In this document: positions 17,625 to 27,224 of the stretch, in pieces
How the letters are laid out: the number at the start of each line of letters is the position of its first letter
Numbering within the stretch: position 1 is the first letter of the stretch
Source: Bacteroidia bacterium
GTDB lineage: Bacteria; Bacteroidota; Bacteroidia; J057
Length of the DNA: 64,000 bases
Assembly: GCA_041391665.1 (NCBI GenBank)
Contig: JAWKNO010000001.1
Span: 2,542,001-2,606,000, forward strand
Direction: 5' to 3'
Translations under genes and position numbers: made by a program
The notes under the pieces: model-generated
Database searches by the model: none
What the model was told of the DNA's origin: nothing
The model's input: the letters and a program-made list of their open reading frames with translations, nothing else

Positions 17625-20600
17625 ATGGAAAAATGTAATTGTCCCGGGAAGGTGACCGTGAAAAATATCCCTTTTCGAAGGTTGTTTTCTGAACCTCATT
17701 ATTTTGAAGAGATGCAGCGAATATATGATTCTCTCCCAGCAGCAGACGAGAAAATTATACCTCGCCGTATTTCCAGCCTGGATGTGTTAGAACCGGGTAT
17801 GGGAAATGTGTTTTTTGCTTATTGTGATGATTATGTGGTTGGATTTATGACTTGTTTTATCGGGAGGCCTGATAAGTACTCCAGCGCTTTAAGAGATCAT
17901 TTAAAACATGATCTTTGGTTTGCTGAGGAGTTAATGTCAATTGGGCGGTTTGTGTTTCAGGACCAGATTATTATACATCAGGATTTCCAAAAGAAAGGTG
18001 TGGGGTCAGAAATCCTTTCCGAGATGGAAAAATACTATAAAAGCCAACATATTGTTTTGATTGGAGGGGTAATTCCTGAGCAAAATATCCCGACACACCA
18101 GTTTTTCAAAAAGGCAGACTACCACTTTATTGACCATTTTGTGGAAGAGTCTTCGCATAAATACTGGTGCAGGATTATTAAAATATTCAATAAAAACAGT
18201 TTCTCCCGGCAAATTAATTCTCATACCCTTCCTGAAGCTTTCAAAACCCTGATTCCGCTTCAATTGAATATGGCGACACAAAATGTAAATGCACTGATCC
18301 ACCGGATGGGTGCAGAGGTGACCTGGTCGGCATTTTTTCATAAGGACGATCATATATCCCGGTACTTTGGTATCCCTCAGATATATATGGGCTATTACGC
18401 TCCCATTCTTGAAGCTCGTTCGAAGGCCGCTTTTGATGACACTCTCGCAACATTAAAAATGCTTTCCTCCTATTTTAAGAAGCTTCCTACAGAAGCGAAA
18501 GCTGCTTCCCTGACAGAGGGAATGAGAAAAAAGGGTTTTGAGTTTTTTATTATTGACCAGAAGGTTGAAGATCAGGATTTCGAATCAACATTTATTAATC
18601 CCGTGGTTTTTAATATCCGTGAGTTGAATATCAGGGAAATAAAAAACAATTATCATCTTTCAGTTGGCAGACCCCTTTCAAATTCGGAAAGAATAGAATT
18701 GCGCAGGGTGCTCAACACGATTAGCAATCAAAAGTCGAAGCCGGTTTCTGCTGGTATAAAATCATTGTGGGTAAAATGGAAAGACTTGCTTTCCATTACC
18801 GGGGAAGAAGAAAACTTACTAATTCAATTTTTTAAGGATAAAAACCAGGGGCGCACCACTGATAGATCAAAGTTGCTTTTAGAGATTGAACAACGCAGGT
18901 TGCTTTCTGAAGAGCAAAAAAGAATATGGGAAGAGTGGCTATTGATCCACCGAATGTTGTGGAAAACTGATATTAAAAATCAGGAAGAGCAGGTGAATTG
19001 GTGCCATGCCGTTGTACCCATTACTTTTTCCGGGGGACCTACACGGATCATGTTTTCCTTTATCGTAAAAAATAATCCCACAGATCCGACACTGATCGCT
19101 GATCTGGCTTATATTATATCTAATACCCTTGCAAAGAATATGTTCAATGTTATGCTGAAACTGAAAAACAGCATGCTAAAATCACAGCAGGTAAAACAGG
19201 CTGTTTCCAAAGTTCAGATTCGTAACCTGGCTCATAATATGGGGTCGCATATTCTGGCGCATTTATCCAATCCCAGGCATCTGGATCGTTTTTTTTATGA
19301 TCATTCCCAGCCCATCAATATAGAAGAACTTGCAAAGTTTTTTGCCTATCTCCAGACCCGAATGGATTTTCTGGCCGATCTGGCGACATCCGACCCGGTT
19401 GTTGCAGTTTCCCGGAGACTCAATCAGGAACTAATCGCTAATTTTAATCAGGAGAAAATTATCAGAACATTTGTCAGTGGGACAAGCCTGCGATGTAAGG
19501 AATTGAAGTTTGAAAATCGAGTAAGAGGGAAAAAGGATCTGTTGGTGCAAATACCCAACGGTGATCTTGGTAACCATGCGTTCTATAATATCCTGGAGAA
19601 TATTATTCGCAACAGTGCTAAACACGAAGCTGGAGCTGGCGTGAGTGAAATCCTGCTTCAGATTAAATGTGAAGCACCATCAAACTTTCCCAGACATTAT
19701 AAAATCACGATTTACGATAATATCCCACGACAACATGATTCTACTTTAGCAGAAAATGATCGGCTGGTCAATAAAATTAATAGCAGATTCATTAACCGAT
19801 ATTTTCTGGACAACGACAATGAAATCAGACAGGATGGATGGGGGATTATGGAAATGCAGATTGCCGCAGCCTATCTGCGCAAAATTCCCACTCAGCTAAT
19901 CGATGATGATGGGCGAGCTTTGCCTTTGCTGAAAGCCGTAGAGGTATATGGCGGAAAAAATAAAAAGAACTACTTTCTCGGATATGAAATTTACCTGAAA
20001 AAACCTCGGGAACTGCTTATCATGGATTGTGAAGATATGCTGATGATCAATAATAAGCAGAATCTGCAGAAGTATGGTATCCGGATTTTAGGTAAAAATG
20101 ATATACACGACAAAGACAAAAATATTTATTCTCATAGTATGGCAGCCGTAATTGGCGATTATCCAGATAATAATATTACAAGAAGTAAGATATTTCCTTT
20201 GCGGAAAATTTATATCCGTTCTGGAAAAGAACTTATTTCGTTTGAGAAAAAGCTGAATGAAAATCCCGAAAAACTTATTGCTAAATGTTATAATAAATGG
20301 ATTGCAGAACTACAGGTAAAAAAACAAATTAAAGATACAACCCTGACTGTGAAAATGGATGGTGGGGCGCCATTGGATCTGCCGTTATCTACAATCTCAA
20401 ATAGTATATTGTTCGACCATCATTTTATGTCATATGCTCATGACAAATTTCATCCTGATGCGCTATTTTATTACGAAGGGTTTTCCACTCCTTCCCCAAC
20501 AGGTATGTTGCTCTCCCATTTACATAAGGAAAGTAGAAATGTGCGAAACAGGATTTTCCTTGAGTTAAAGGAAGCCGCCCTGACTCGGGTAATTGTTCTG

Positions 20601-21068
20601 GATGAAAGGATTCAGAAAGAGGTCATGAACAAGCAGACGCCGGATCTTCCAATGGAAAATACCTATCTGGATGAATTGCGATGGGCAAATATTTTTATTC
20701 CACATACGGATGAAATTAATCTCTACGATGATAACACCTATTCGAGAAAAGAAACAATTACGCTCTGGCTGGAAAATAAGCTAAGTACACTTTCTCCTGA
20801 TTTTTGTGTCATTCATATAGGCATACTGGAAAAAATCGTGGGTAGTTCACCTGAACAGCTGCTGGAATATTTCATAAGGCTGCAAAAAATCAACTCTAAG
20901 TCACATATTGTTCTGATTACAGGGCGGGGAAAGCCGCATTATATTCCGGAAGGCACACTTTTTCTTCACTTCTCAAATATTGCCAAATATATCCTTCAGG
21001 AAAAAAGTAAATACCATCTAACCAAAGTTTTGTTTTCCGCCAGAACAAGAAAACCCAATGATGTCTAA
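17625..21068 (+). CDS. GNAT-histidine kinase-receiver fusion protein
   Basis: A 1147-aa protein without membrane segments. Residues 1-190 resemble a GNAT acetyltransferase, with the acetyl-CoA loop QKKGVG at 122-127. An uncharacterised middle leads to a histidine-kinase-like core. The candidate phospho-helix is NLAHNMGSHIL (His537, His542). The HATPase N-box is NILENIIRNSAKH (Glu658, Asn659, Asn663, His667). The G1-like YDNIP has Asp698 but lacks the usual glycines, and the G2 is DGWGIMEM (737-744). From about 794 follows a receiver-like domain: LLIMDCED (Asp801, Asp804), AAVIGDYPDN (Asp845) and RKIYIRSGK. The last 160 residues, with VIVLDERIQ at 990-998, are unassigned. It is second in the operon and overlaps the third gene by 11 nt. 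The assignment rests on motifs only. Confidence 0.7.
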   Translation: MEKCNCPGKVTVKNIPFRRLFSEPHYFEEMQRIYDSLPAADEKIIPRRISSLDVLEPGMGNVFFAYCDDYVVGFMTCFIGRPDKYSSALRDHLKHDLWFAEELMSIGRFVFQDQIIIHQDFQKKGVGSEILSEMEKYYKSQHIVLIGGVIPEQNIPTHQFFKKADYHFIDHFVEESSHKYWCRIIKIFNKNSFSRQINSHTLPEAFKTLIPLQLNMATQNVNALIHRMGAEVTWSAFFHKDDHISRYFGIPQIYMGYYAPILEARSKAAFDDTLATLKMLSSYFKKLPTEAKAASLTEGMRKKGFEFFIIDQKVEDQDFESTFINPVVFNIRELNIREIKNNYHLSVGRPLSNSERIELRRVLNTISNQKSKPVSAGIKSLWVKWKDLLSITGEEENLLIQFFKDKNQGRTTDRSKLLLEIEQRRLLSEEQKRIWEEWLLIHRMLWKTDIKNQEEQVNWCHAVVPITFSGGPTRIMFSFIVKNNPTDPTLIADLAYIISNTLAKNMFNVMLKLKNSMLKSQQVKQAVSKVQIRNLAHNMGSHILAHLSNPRHLDRFFYDHSQPINIEELAKFFAYLQTRMDFLADLATSDPVVAVSRRLNQELIANFNQEKIIRTFVSGTSLRCKELKFENRVRGKKDLLVQIPNGDLGNHAFYNILENIIRNSAKHEAGAGVSEILLQIKCEAPSNFPRHYKITIYDNIPRQHDSTLAENDRLVNKINSRFINRYFLDNDNEIRQDGWGIMEMQIAAAYLRKIPTQLIDDDGRALPLLKAVEVYGGKNKKNYFLGYEIYLKKPRELLIMDCEDMLMINNKQNLQKYGIRILGKNDIHDKDKNIYSHSMAAVIGDYPDNNITRSKIFPLRKIYIRSGKELISFEKKLNENPEKLIAKCYNKWIAELQVKKQIKDTTLTVKMDGGAPLDLPLSTISNSILFDHHFMSYAHDKFHPDALFYYEGFSTPSPTGMLLSHLHKESRNVRNRIFLELKEAALTRVIVLDERIQKEVMNKQTPDLPMENTYLDELRWANIFIPHTDEINLYDDNTYSRKETITLWLENKLSTLSPDFCVIHIGILEKIVGSSPEQLLEYFIRLQKINSKSHIVLITGRGKPHYIPEGTLFLHFSNIAKYILQEKSKYHLTKVLFSARTRKPNDV

Positions 21069-21732
21069 TTCCCTATTCCTTATATTCACGATCTTCGACG
21101 ATTTGATTAAAGATTATTCATCGTTGTTAAATCTGACCGACGAACCTGGGCCTAAGGCTATACTTTTTGATAAGGTATTCCAGGGCCCCGAATTTCGCCA
21201 TGTGGTTTCCTGTGATATTATTTTGCTGCCTGATAATACTTCAGAGTATCCGGACATCAGTCATCTGGCATTATCTCCGCATAAAATTTATGGGGTATTA
21301 CACAAAAGCAGTAAGGACCTTATCTTGCGTAAGCACTTTATTCAGACCGTTGCCGGGGAAAAACTCCAGCACCCCTTACTCATAGAACACCACAGTTCCG
21401 GACGGGTGTTTGAATTCCTCGTAGAGTTGGGAAAAGCATGGCAACGCCGCTCCCTGGAAGGGTACAATGACGCTATACGAAAGTTCACCACGCTTTTCAG
21501 CTTTGACCTTGTGAAGGAGGCTCGCTTGGAATTTCTTCACCTTACTCATACAATTGAAGGTATAGAGAGAATCCTTGGTCGAAATTTCCCCCGATCAGCT
21601 ACCCGAGATGTGCTTTTCGATTTGTCACAGAACCCCATTCTGCGAAGATTGCTCTATGATCTGAAAGCCTTTTTCCACGAAGCCGAAAAAGCTGCAAAGA
21701 TCAGACAACAAATGAATGATTTGATGAGATGA
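21058..21732 (+). CDS. Third gene of signalling operon, alpha/beta plus helical protein
   Basis: A 224-aa soluble protein of no recognised family. The first 120 residues alternate strands and helices (LFLIFTIFDDLI, CDIILLPDNTSEYPD, KIYGVLHKSSKDLIL) in a way that recalls a receiver lacking canonical residues. The remainder is mostly helical (VFEFLVELGKAWQRR ... AFFHEAEKAAKIRQQMNDLM). It overlaps the kinase-like gene by 11 nt and is followed by a strong terminator, so it closes the operon. A start at 21061, one codon later, is equally possible. Its role as output or adaptor of the preceding two proteins is inferred from position. Confidence 0.7.
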   Translation: MMSNSLFLIFTIFDDLIKDYSSLLNLTDEPGPKAILFDKVFQGPEFRHVVSCDIILLPDNTSEYPDISHLALSPHKIYGVLHKSSKDLILRKHFIQTVAGEKLQHPLLIEHHSSGRVFEFLVELGKAWQRRSLEGYNDAIRKFTTLFSFDLVKEARLEFLHLTHTIEGIERILGRNFPRSATRDVLFDLSQNPILRRLLYDLKAFFHEAEKAAKIRQQMNDLMR

Positions 21733-21760
21733 AAATGGTCTCATTATCTCTTAAAATATC

Positions 21761-21790
21761 TTATCCCGCCTTGATAGGCGGGATAATTGT
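21761..21790 (+). terminator. Rho-independent terminator of the signalling operon
   Basis: A perfect 10-bp stem TTATCCCGCC (21761-21770) with its complement at 21777-21786, a six-nt loop TTGATA, and a T-rich tail. It sits 29 nt after the stop of the third gene and fixes the end of the operon. Confidence 0.85.
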
Positions 21791-21895
21791 TTAAATAATT
21801 ACAAACAAGTATTGAGGTTCTTCTTTTGTAATTGTATAGATGCCTTTTGGGGCAGATCTATTAATCAGGACTTACAACTACAAAATATACAACCT

Positions 21896-22150
21896 ATGTG
21901 GTATTTTACAATCTTTATTCGTTATGAAAGCACACACACCGACTCATCTCTGGTGTATCAAGTCGTTTCCAGTATCTGGGAAGGTGTCGTAACTTATCTC
22001 CCCCAAAACCATTCGGTTTCTTTTTACCCAAACGCTGTGCCCGAGCACGTAATGGCTTATCTTAAACATCGCATGCCCCGACTGTATGAGGTAAACCCCT
22101 ATGGAATGGTCACAGAAATCATCAGAGTGCGACAAGACGACTCCCGATAA
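21896..22150 (+). CDS. Small hypothetical protein
   Basis: About 84 aa from the Met at 21896 (MWYFTIFIRYES...). An upstream Met at 21812 would start inside the sequence after the terminator and reads Cys- and Phe-rich, so it is less likely. The body has strand-like segments and ends VTEIIRVRQDDSR, with no signal peptide or membrane helix. No family recognised. It lies between the signalling operon and the membrane protein gene, with its own AT-rich upstream region. Confidence 0.5.
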   Translation: MWYFTIFIRYESTHTDSSLVYQVVSSIWEGVVTYLPQNHSVSFYPNAVPEHVMAYLKHRMPRLYEVNPYGMVTEIIRVRQDDSR

Positions 22151-22349
22151 CCCGATGGGTATTACATTGAACTCATAATGAACATAAGCCATTTACAAAC
22201 AAACTAACACTCAAACTATGAAGATTTCAGCATTTAATCCTGTTCGTGATTTTGCTCACAACCTTTTCCCTTTTTCGCCACAAATTTATGCGACTACCGC
22301 CCCCCCAATGTTGATTCTCCCCAACTCAACCTACTTAATCTGCTGAAAC

Positions 22350-23051
22350 ATGGAAAAAACAACAAATAAAACACGATTTTCTCCCTTGGAGACGCTGTTT
22401 ATTTCTCTTGTCCTGATTAATGGAACCATCTGCCTGATCGCTTCCGCCTATGCAGATTTTGAAATTTCCAGCCAGTTGGATAGTTGTTTCAAATCCGCAA
22501 CCCGTGGTTTTCCGGTCTTCACCCTGATGATGTTATGCATTCTTTTCCTTTACATATCATTTGTATATTATGATCAATGGGAACGCTCCCACAAAGGGCA
22601 CCCTATCAAACAGCTGGCCCGGATCAATCGTTGGGCAAGACTCCTCCTCACGTGTATAACGATGTTTTGCACAACAGTCTTTTCCTTTAAATCTGTTTCG
22701 GAATCTCTCGAATTGCTGTATGTGCAAAATCAAATCTATCCAGAACAGTTGTTAGCCCTGGATTCGACAGACTACGATGAAAAGTTTTTGGCTCCCGGTA
22801 CCATTACTCCGCTGAAAAATATTTTCATAAATAAAAACATTGACAGCAGTAATAATGAATCGCCAAAATCGCCAAAAATTGGTAGGACCCCTGCTTCCCG
22901 CTTTGCCAAAACCGAGGTTATGATGATCCCAGGAGTTTTTATCTCTGACTATATTATCATTTTTATTTGCTCCCTCACAATCAGCTTCATCATCACCTGG
23001 ATCGCGAATGAGGGGTTAAAAATGATTGGGTATCTGTTATCTGTATTGTAG
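22350..23051 (+). CDS. Hypothetical membrane protein with about four membrane segments
   Basis: A 233-aa protein. Hydrophobic segments lie at about residues 12-32 (TLFISLVLINGTICLIASAY), 52-72 (PVFTLMMLCILFLYISFVYY), 95-113 (LLLTCITMFCTTVFSF) and 207-231 (YIIIFICSLTISFIITWIA). A Lys/Arg-rich loop between the second and third (RSHKGHPIKQLARINRWAR) is probably cytoplasmic. A long loop of about 90 residues separates the third and fourth. No family recognised. The next gene, an exported OB-like protein, follows by 40 nt and may be co-transcribed. Confidence 0.65.
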   Translation: MEKTTNKTRFSPLETLFISLVLINGTICLIASAYADFEISSQLDSCFKSATRGFPVFTLMMLCILFLYISFVYYDQWERSHKGHPIKQLARINRWARLLLTCITMFCTTVFSFKSVSESLELLYVQNQIYPEQLLALDSTDYDEKFLAPGTITPLKNIFINKNIDSSNNESPKSPKIGRTPASRFAKTEVMMIPGVFISDYIIIFICSLTISFIITWIANEGLKMIGYLLSVL

Positions 23052-23091
23052 ATTTTTGATGACTGCACTTTACACTTAAACCTAATTTACC

Positions 23092-23463
23092 ATGAAAAAG
23101 CTTTTGCTTGTCTTTGCCGGCATCATTCTGATTGGTGCCAATTACACCCGTATGGGACAGGTGGCTGATTCTCACCCAGCACCGATTCCTATGGAAATTT
23201 CTGTCTCCATTGGCGAAATTTATGCCAATCCCTCCCAATTCATGGGTGTCAGTGTTTCCGTTAAAGCCAGTGTGGATCAGATAGTTAATGCTATAGGCTA
23301 TAGACTGTTGATAGTTAGTGACTCTACCGGAACGCTGTGGGTAACCCCACATCCGCAAAGGATTCTGTTGCCCAAAAAAGGTGATACACTCCAATTTACT
23401 GGCAAATTGAGCGAAGTGTATGTTTGGGGCAGTCAACGACTATACCGGCTGGAAGAAGAATGA
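23092..23463 (+). CDS. Exported OB-fold-like small protein
   Basis: A 123-aa protein with a signal peptide (LLLVFAGIILIGANYTRMGQ). It is followed by about 90 residues whose pattern (SIGEIYANPSQFMGVSVSVK, YRLLIVSDSTGTLWVTPH, GDTLQFTGKLSEVYVWG) is that of a small five-strand OB-like barrel. Exported OB-like proteins of this size are usually binding modules in the periplasm. No catalytic residues are evident and the ligand is unknown. Confidence 0.6.
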   Translation: MKKLLLVFAGIILIGANYTRMGQVADSHPAPIPMEISVSIGEIYANPSQFMGVSVSVKASVDQIVNAIGYRLLIVSDSTGTLWVTPHPQRILLPKKGDTLQFTGKLSEVYVWGSQRLYRLEEE

Positions 23464-23553
23464 CTCCTCCCAGATATTCACAGTTATCTGTGGATATCCC
23501 ATTTACTCATTCTCCTATTTCCTTTGTAACTTACGCGGTACAAATCTGTTTCT

Positions 23554-26500
23554 ATGCCTTCATTTGTCCAACTCCACAATCACACCGAATTCAGCCTCCT
23601 CGATGGTGCTGCCAAAATCTCCGATATGGTCAAAAAGGCCTGCGATTGCGGCATGTCTCACGTCGGTATCACCGACCATGGCAATATGTATGGGGTGCCC
23701 AAATTTGTCCTCGAAGCTCGTAAATATGGGCTCAAACCCATCGTCGGCTGTGAGTTTTATATCACCGATGGCAATGCCCGCGAAAAAGACAAAAATGCCA
23801 AACGCTTTCACCAGATCATGTGGGCCAAAGATAAAACCGGCTACCAAAACCTGGTCAAACTCTGCTCCTTCGGCTATACCGACGGCTATTACTACAAACC
23901 CCGTATCGATAAAGAAATCCTCCGCCAACATGCCGAAGGGATCATCGCCTCTACCTGCTGCCTCGCCAGTGAGGTAAACCAAACCTATCTCAACAAAGGC
24001 GATGAAGCCGCCGAAGCTGTCCTCAAAGACTATATTGATCTCTTCGGTAAGGAAAATTATTATATCGAAATCCAGCGCCATACCCTCGCTGATATGGACA
24101 AATGCAACGAATGGCTGATCCGGATGGCGAAAAAACACGATATCCGGGTCATCGCTACCAACGATGTCCACTATGTCAATCAGGAAGATTCGGAAGCGCA
24201 TGACCTTCTCCTCGCTCTTCAGACTCAGTCTGACTACAATGATCCCAACCGTTTCCGCTTTACCGACGATAAAGGCCGCCTGAATCCCCGGTTTTATTTC
24301 AAAACGCAGGACGAAATGCTGGAGCTGTTTCAGGATATCCCCGAAGCGCTCGACAATACCATCCACCTCGCCGAGCGCTGTACTTTTGAACTCAACCTCG
24401 CCGGAGATATGGTTCTCCCGCAGTACAAAGTTCCACCGCAGTATAAAGATATGGATGACTACCTCGCTGCACTTGTTTGGGAACGCGCCCCCAGGCGTTA
24501 TCCCAACATGACGGCTGATATCACTGAGCGGATTGAGTTTGAGCTGAAAGTCATGAAAAAAATGGGGTACGCCGGTTACTTCCTCATTGTTCAGTCTTTC
24601 ACCACAGAAGCCCGTAACCGCGGGGTTTACGTCGGTCCCGGAAGAGGTTCCGCCGCCGGTAGTGTCGTCGCGTATGTACTGGGAATCATCGATATCGATC
24701 CGCTGAAATACGACCTGCTTTTCGAACGGTTTCTCAACCCCGAACGGGTATCCCCTCCGGATATTGATATAGATTTTGATGATGAGGGTCGGCAGGAGGT
24801 GATTGATTATGTCATTGGCGAATATGGCCGGAAATCGGTAAGTCAGGTGATCACCTACGGAACCATGGGCGCCAAAACTGCGCTCCGCGACGTAGGACGT
24901 ACCTTGCAGATTCCGCTCAATGAGGTCAACCGCATCGCGAAAATGGTGCCCGACCGACCCGGTATGACCTTTCGCAAAGCAATGGATCATGAGGTGAACC
25001 CCGATTTTGCCGACGAACTCTCCAAACTCTTCGAAAGCAAAGACCCGCAGATCAACAAACTCATGCGGTTTGCCCGTACCTTGGAAGGAACCGCCCGCCA
25101 TACCGGCGTTCACGCCTGTGCCGTCATCATCGCTCCCGGTGATGTAACCAACTACGCCCCCGTTGCCGTAGCCAAAGATGAGTCTCTCGTCACCCAGTAC
25201 GACGGCCCCATGGCTGAAATGTGCGGACTGCTGAAAATGGACTTTCTCGGTCTTCGGACTCTCTCCATTCTCAAAACAGCCATAAAGCTGGTGAAGGAAA
25301 ACCATAATGTGGAAATAGACCCGGACAATATTGATCTCGAAGACCTCAAAACCTATGAACTGTATCAGCGTGGTGATACCGTGGCGACCTTCCAGTTTGA
25401 GTCCGACGGTATGCGCAAATACCTCCGCCAGCTGAAACCCACCAATATAGAGGACCTGATCGCGATGAACGCCCTCTATCGCCCGGGGCCGATGGATAAT
25501 ATTCCTTCATTTATCAACCGTAAACATGGACGGGAGAAACTGGAATACCCTCATGAAATGTTAGCGCCCATCCTCAAAAATACCTACGGCATCATGGTAT
25601 ATCAGGAACAGATCATGCAGGTGGCCCGAACGATGGGCGGCTATACCATGGGTGGTGCTGACCTTCTTCGCCGTGCGATGGGAAAGAAGAAGATCGAGAT
25701 CATGGAGAAAGAAAGGGCCCACTTTGTAAAGGGGGCAGAAGAAAATGGCGTAGATAAGAAGGTTGCCGGTGAAGTATTTGCCCTGATGGAAAAATTTGCC
25801 TCCTACGGTTTCAACAAATCACACGCGGCAGCTTATTCTATTCTGGCATTTAAAACAGCATATATCAAAGCGCACTACCCGGCAGAGTATATGGCTGCCG
25901 TACTGACTCACAATGTCAGCGATATCAAAAAGATCACCTTCTTCATCGAAGAATGCCGCCGCATGGGTATCGAGGTTTTGCCGCCGGATATCAACGAGTC
26001 GCAGAGTCTGTTCTCGGTCAATAAAAATGGACAGATTCGTTTTGGTCTGGAGGCTATCAAAGGGGTAGGGCATGCCGTTGTCGCTGAACTGATTGCCCAG
26101 CGCAACAAAGATGGTCGTTTTACCTCCCTGTTTGACCTTACCACCCGCATGCCGCTCCGTACGCTCAACAAAAAAGTCCTGGAATCGTTGGCCTATGCCG
26201 GTGCTATGGATGGTTTTGGGGTAGAAAGATATCAGTATTTCCTCGCAGCTTCTCCCCGTGAAGAAGTCAATGTGCTGGAAAAAGCGCTGAGTTATGGCAG
26301 CAAAGTACAACAGGAACGACTCTCTCCACAGGTCAGCCTTTTTGGAGATATCAGTGGAGGTGATTCTTCTCAGGCCGAACCCGCCATTCCCGGAGGTACG
26401 ATGCAGGATGGCCGGATCGCAGAGGCATGGACAGAACTCGAAAAACTCAATTACGAAAAGGATGTCATCGGCTTTTTCCTTTCCGGCCACCCGCTCGACC

Positions 26501-27069
26501 GCTTTAAATGGCAGATTGAAGCATTTACAACGGTGACACTCTCAGAACTGGAAGAAAAGAAACCTCGCGATGTGCGGATTGCCGGGATTGTGACCAGTGT
26601 CCGGGAAAGAGTCTCAAAACGGGGAAATAAGTTCCTCTCCTTTTCCATTGAAGATTTTTCAGACTCGTATGAAATTGCCCTTTTTGGCGATCAGTATGAA
26701 AAATTCCGCGGCCTGATACGGCAGGATGAAATGATTTTTATCTCAGGAACCTTCCAGGCCAAAAAATTTGACCCTACCGACTATGAGCTTCGCATCCTCG
26801 ATATTCGCCTGATGAATGATGAGTTGTTTGATAAAATGGTGCGCCACCTATGTATTGAAATCAGCAATGAAGAGCTCGATGATGAACTGTTGAAACAACT
26901 GGAAAGTCTGTTTAGCCTGCATAGAGGTAGAAAAGATCTGAAGTTTCGGGTCGTAGATCACAGTATGCCCGCCGATATTTCCATGGTTTGTTCAGACTGG
27001 CAGGTTGATCCCAACAATAAACTTGTCCGGGAATTGAGGGAAATGGGGCTGAAATATACGTTAATCTGA
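23554..27069 (+). CDS. dnaE: DNA polymerase III subunit alpha
   Basis: A 1171-aa replicative polymerase of the DnaE1 class. The PHP domain opens at once (FVQLHNHTEFSLLDGAAKI, then GITDHGNMYGVPKF). The palm carries PDIDIDFDD at about 399-407 with catalytic aspartates, preceded by the GPGRGSAAGSVVAYVLGI finger loop. The tandem helix-hairpin-helix region is followed by an OB domain near 1005-1065 (RIAGIVTSVRERVSKRGNK). Length matches the family. It synthesises DNA in the cytoplasm with the beta clamp. A 581-aa open frame runs antisense through it, which is judged fortuitous. Single-gene unit by spacing (90 nt before, 155 nt after). Confidence 0.98.
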   Translation: MPSFVQLHNHTEFSLLDGAAKISDMVKKACDCGMSHVGITDHGNMYGVPKFVLEARKYGLKPIVGCEFYITDGNAREKDKNAKRFHQIMWAKDKTGYQNLVKLCSFGYTDGYYYKPRIDKEILRQHAEGIIASTCCLASEVNQTYLNKGDEAAEAVLKDYIDLFGKENYYIEIQRHTLADMDKCNEWLIRMAKKHDIRVIATNDVHYVNQEDSEAHDLLLALQTQSDYNDPNRFRFTDDKGRLNPRFYFKTQDEMLELFQDIPEALDNTIHLAERCTFELNLAGDMVLPQYKVPPQYKDMDDYLAALVWERAPRRYPNMTADITERIEFELKVMKKMGYAGYFLIVQSFTTEARNRGVYVGPGRGSAAGSVVAYVLGIIDIDPLKYDLLFERFLNPERVSPPDIDIDFDDEGRQEVIDYVIGEYGRKSVSQVITYGTMGAKTALRDVGRTLQIPLNEVNRIAKMVPDRPGMTFRKAMDHEVNPDFADELSKLFESKDPQINKLMRFARTLEGTARHTGVHACAVIIAPGDVTNYAPVAVAKDESLVTQYDGPMAEMCGLLKMDFLGLRTLSILKTAIKLVKENHNVEIDPDNIDLEDLKTYELYQRGDTVATFQFESDGMRKYLRQLKPTNIEDLIAMNALYRPGPMDNIPSFINRKHGREKLEYPHEMLAPILKNTYGIMVYQEQIMQVARTMGGYTMGGADLLRRAMGKKKIEIMEKERAHFVKGAEENGVDKKVAGEVFALMEKFASYGFNKSHAAAYSILAFKTAYIKAHYPAEYMAAVLTHNVSDIKKITFFIEECRRMGIEVLPPDINESQSLFSVNKNGQIRFGLEAIKGVGHAVVAELIAQRNKDGRFTSLFDLTTRMPLRTLNKKVLESLAYAGAMDGFGVERYQYFLAASPREEVNVLEKALSYGSKVQQERLSPQVSLFGDISGGDSSQAEPAIPGGTMQDGRIAEAWTELEKLNYEKDVIGFFLSGHPLDRFKWQIEAFTTVTLSELEEKKPRDVRIAGIVTSVRERVSKRGNKFLSFSIEDFSDSYEIALFGDQYEKFRGLIRQDEMIFISGTFQAKKFDPTDYELRILDIRLMNDELFDKMVRHLCIEISNEELDDELLKQLESLFSLHRGRKDLKFRVVDHSMPADISMVCSDWQVDPNNKLVRELREMGLKYTLI

Positions 27070-27083
27070 TGCGCGGGATTCTT

Positions 27084-27130
27084 ACCGGTCATGCAGGAAT
27101 ATTTCCATTTAGGTAGTATTCCTGACCGGT
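27084..27130 (+). terminator. Inverted repeat after dnaE, possible terminator
   Basis: Arms at 27084-27101 and 27116-27130 pair through ACCGGTC...AGGAATA with its complement (one short bulge). The hairpin begins 15 nt after the dnaE stop. There is no T-run behind it, so it may be an RNA-stabilising or factor-dependent structure instead of an intrinsic terminator. Confidence 0.4.
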
Positions 27131-27224
27131 CAAAGCAAAGGGTATATCCAGGCCGTAGTTATTGCGTTTCTTTGAATATCAAATCAAACGACACCCACGA
27201 CTAGAACCAATAACAGATCAGACA

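Noticed and set aside
23560..25305. 581-codon open frame antisense to dnaE
   Set aside because: Its content is the mirror of DnaE codon bias, with no start context or family signature; dnaE is certain.
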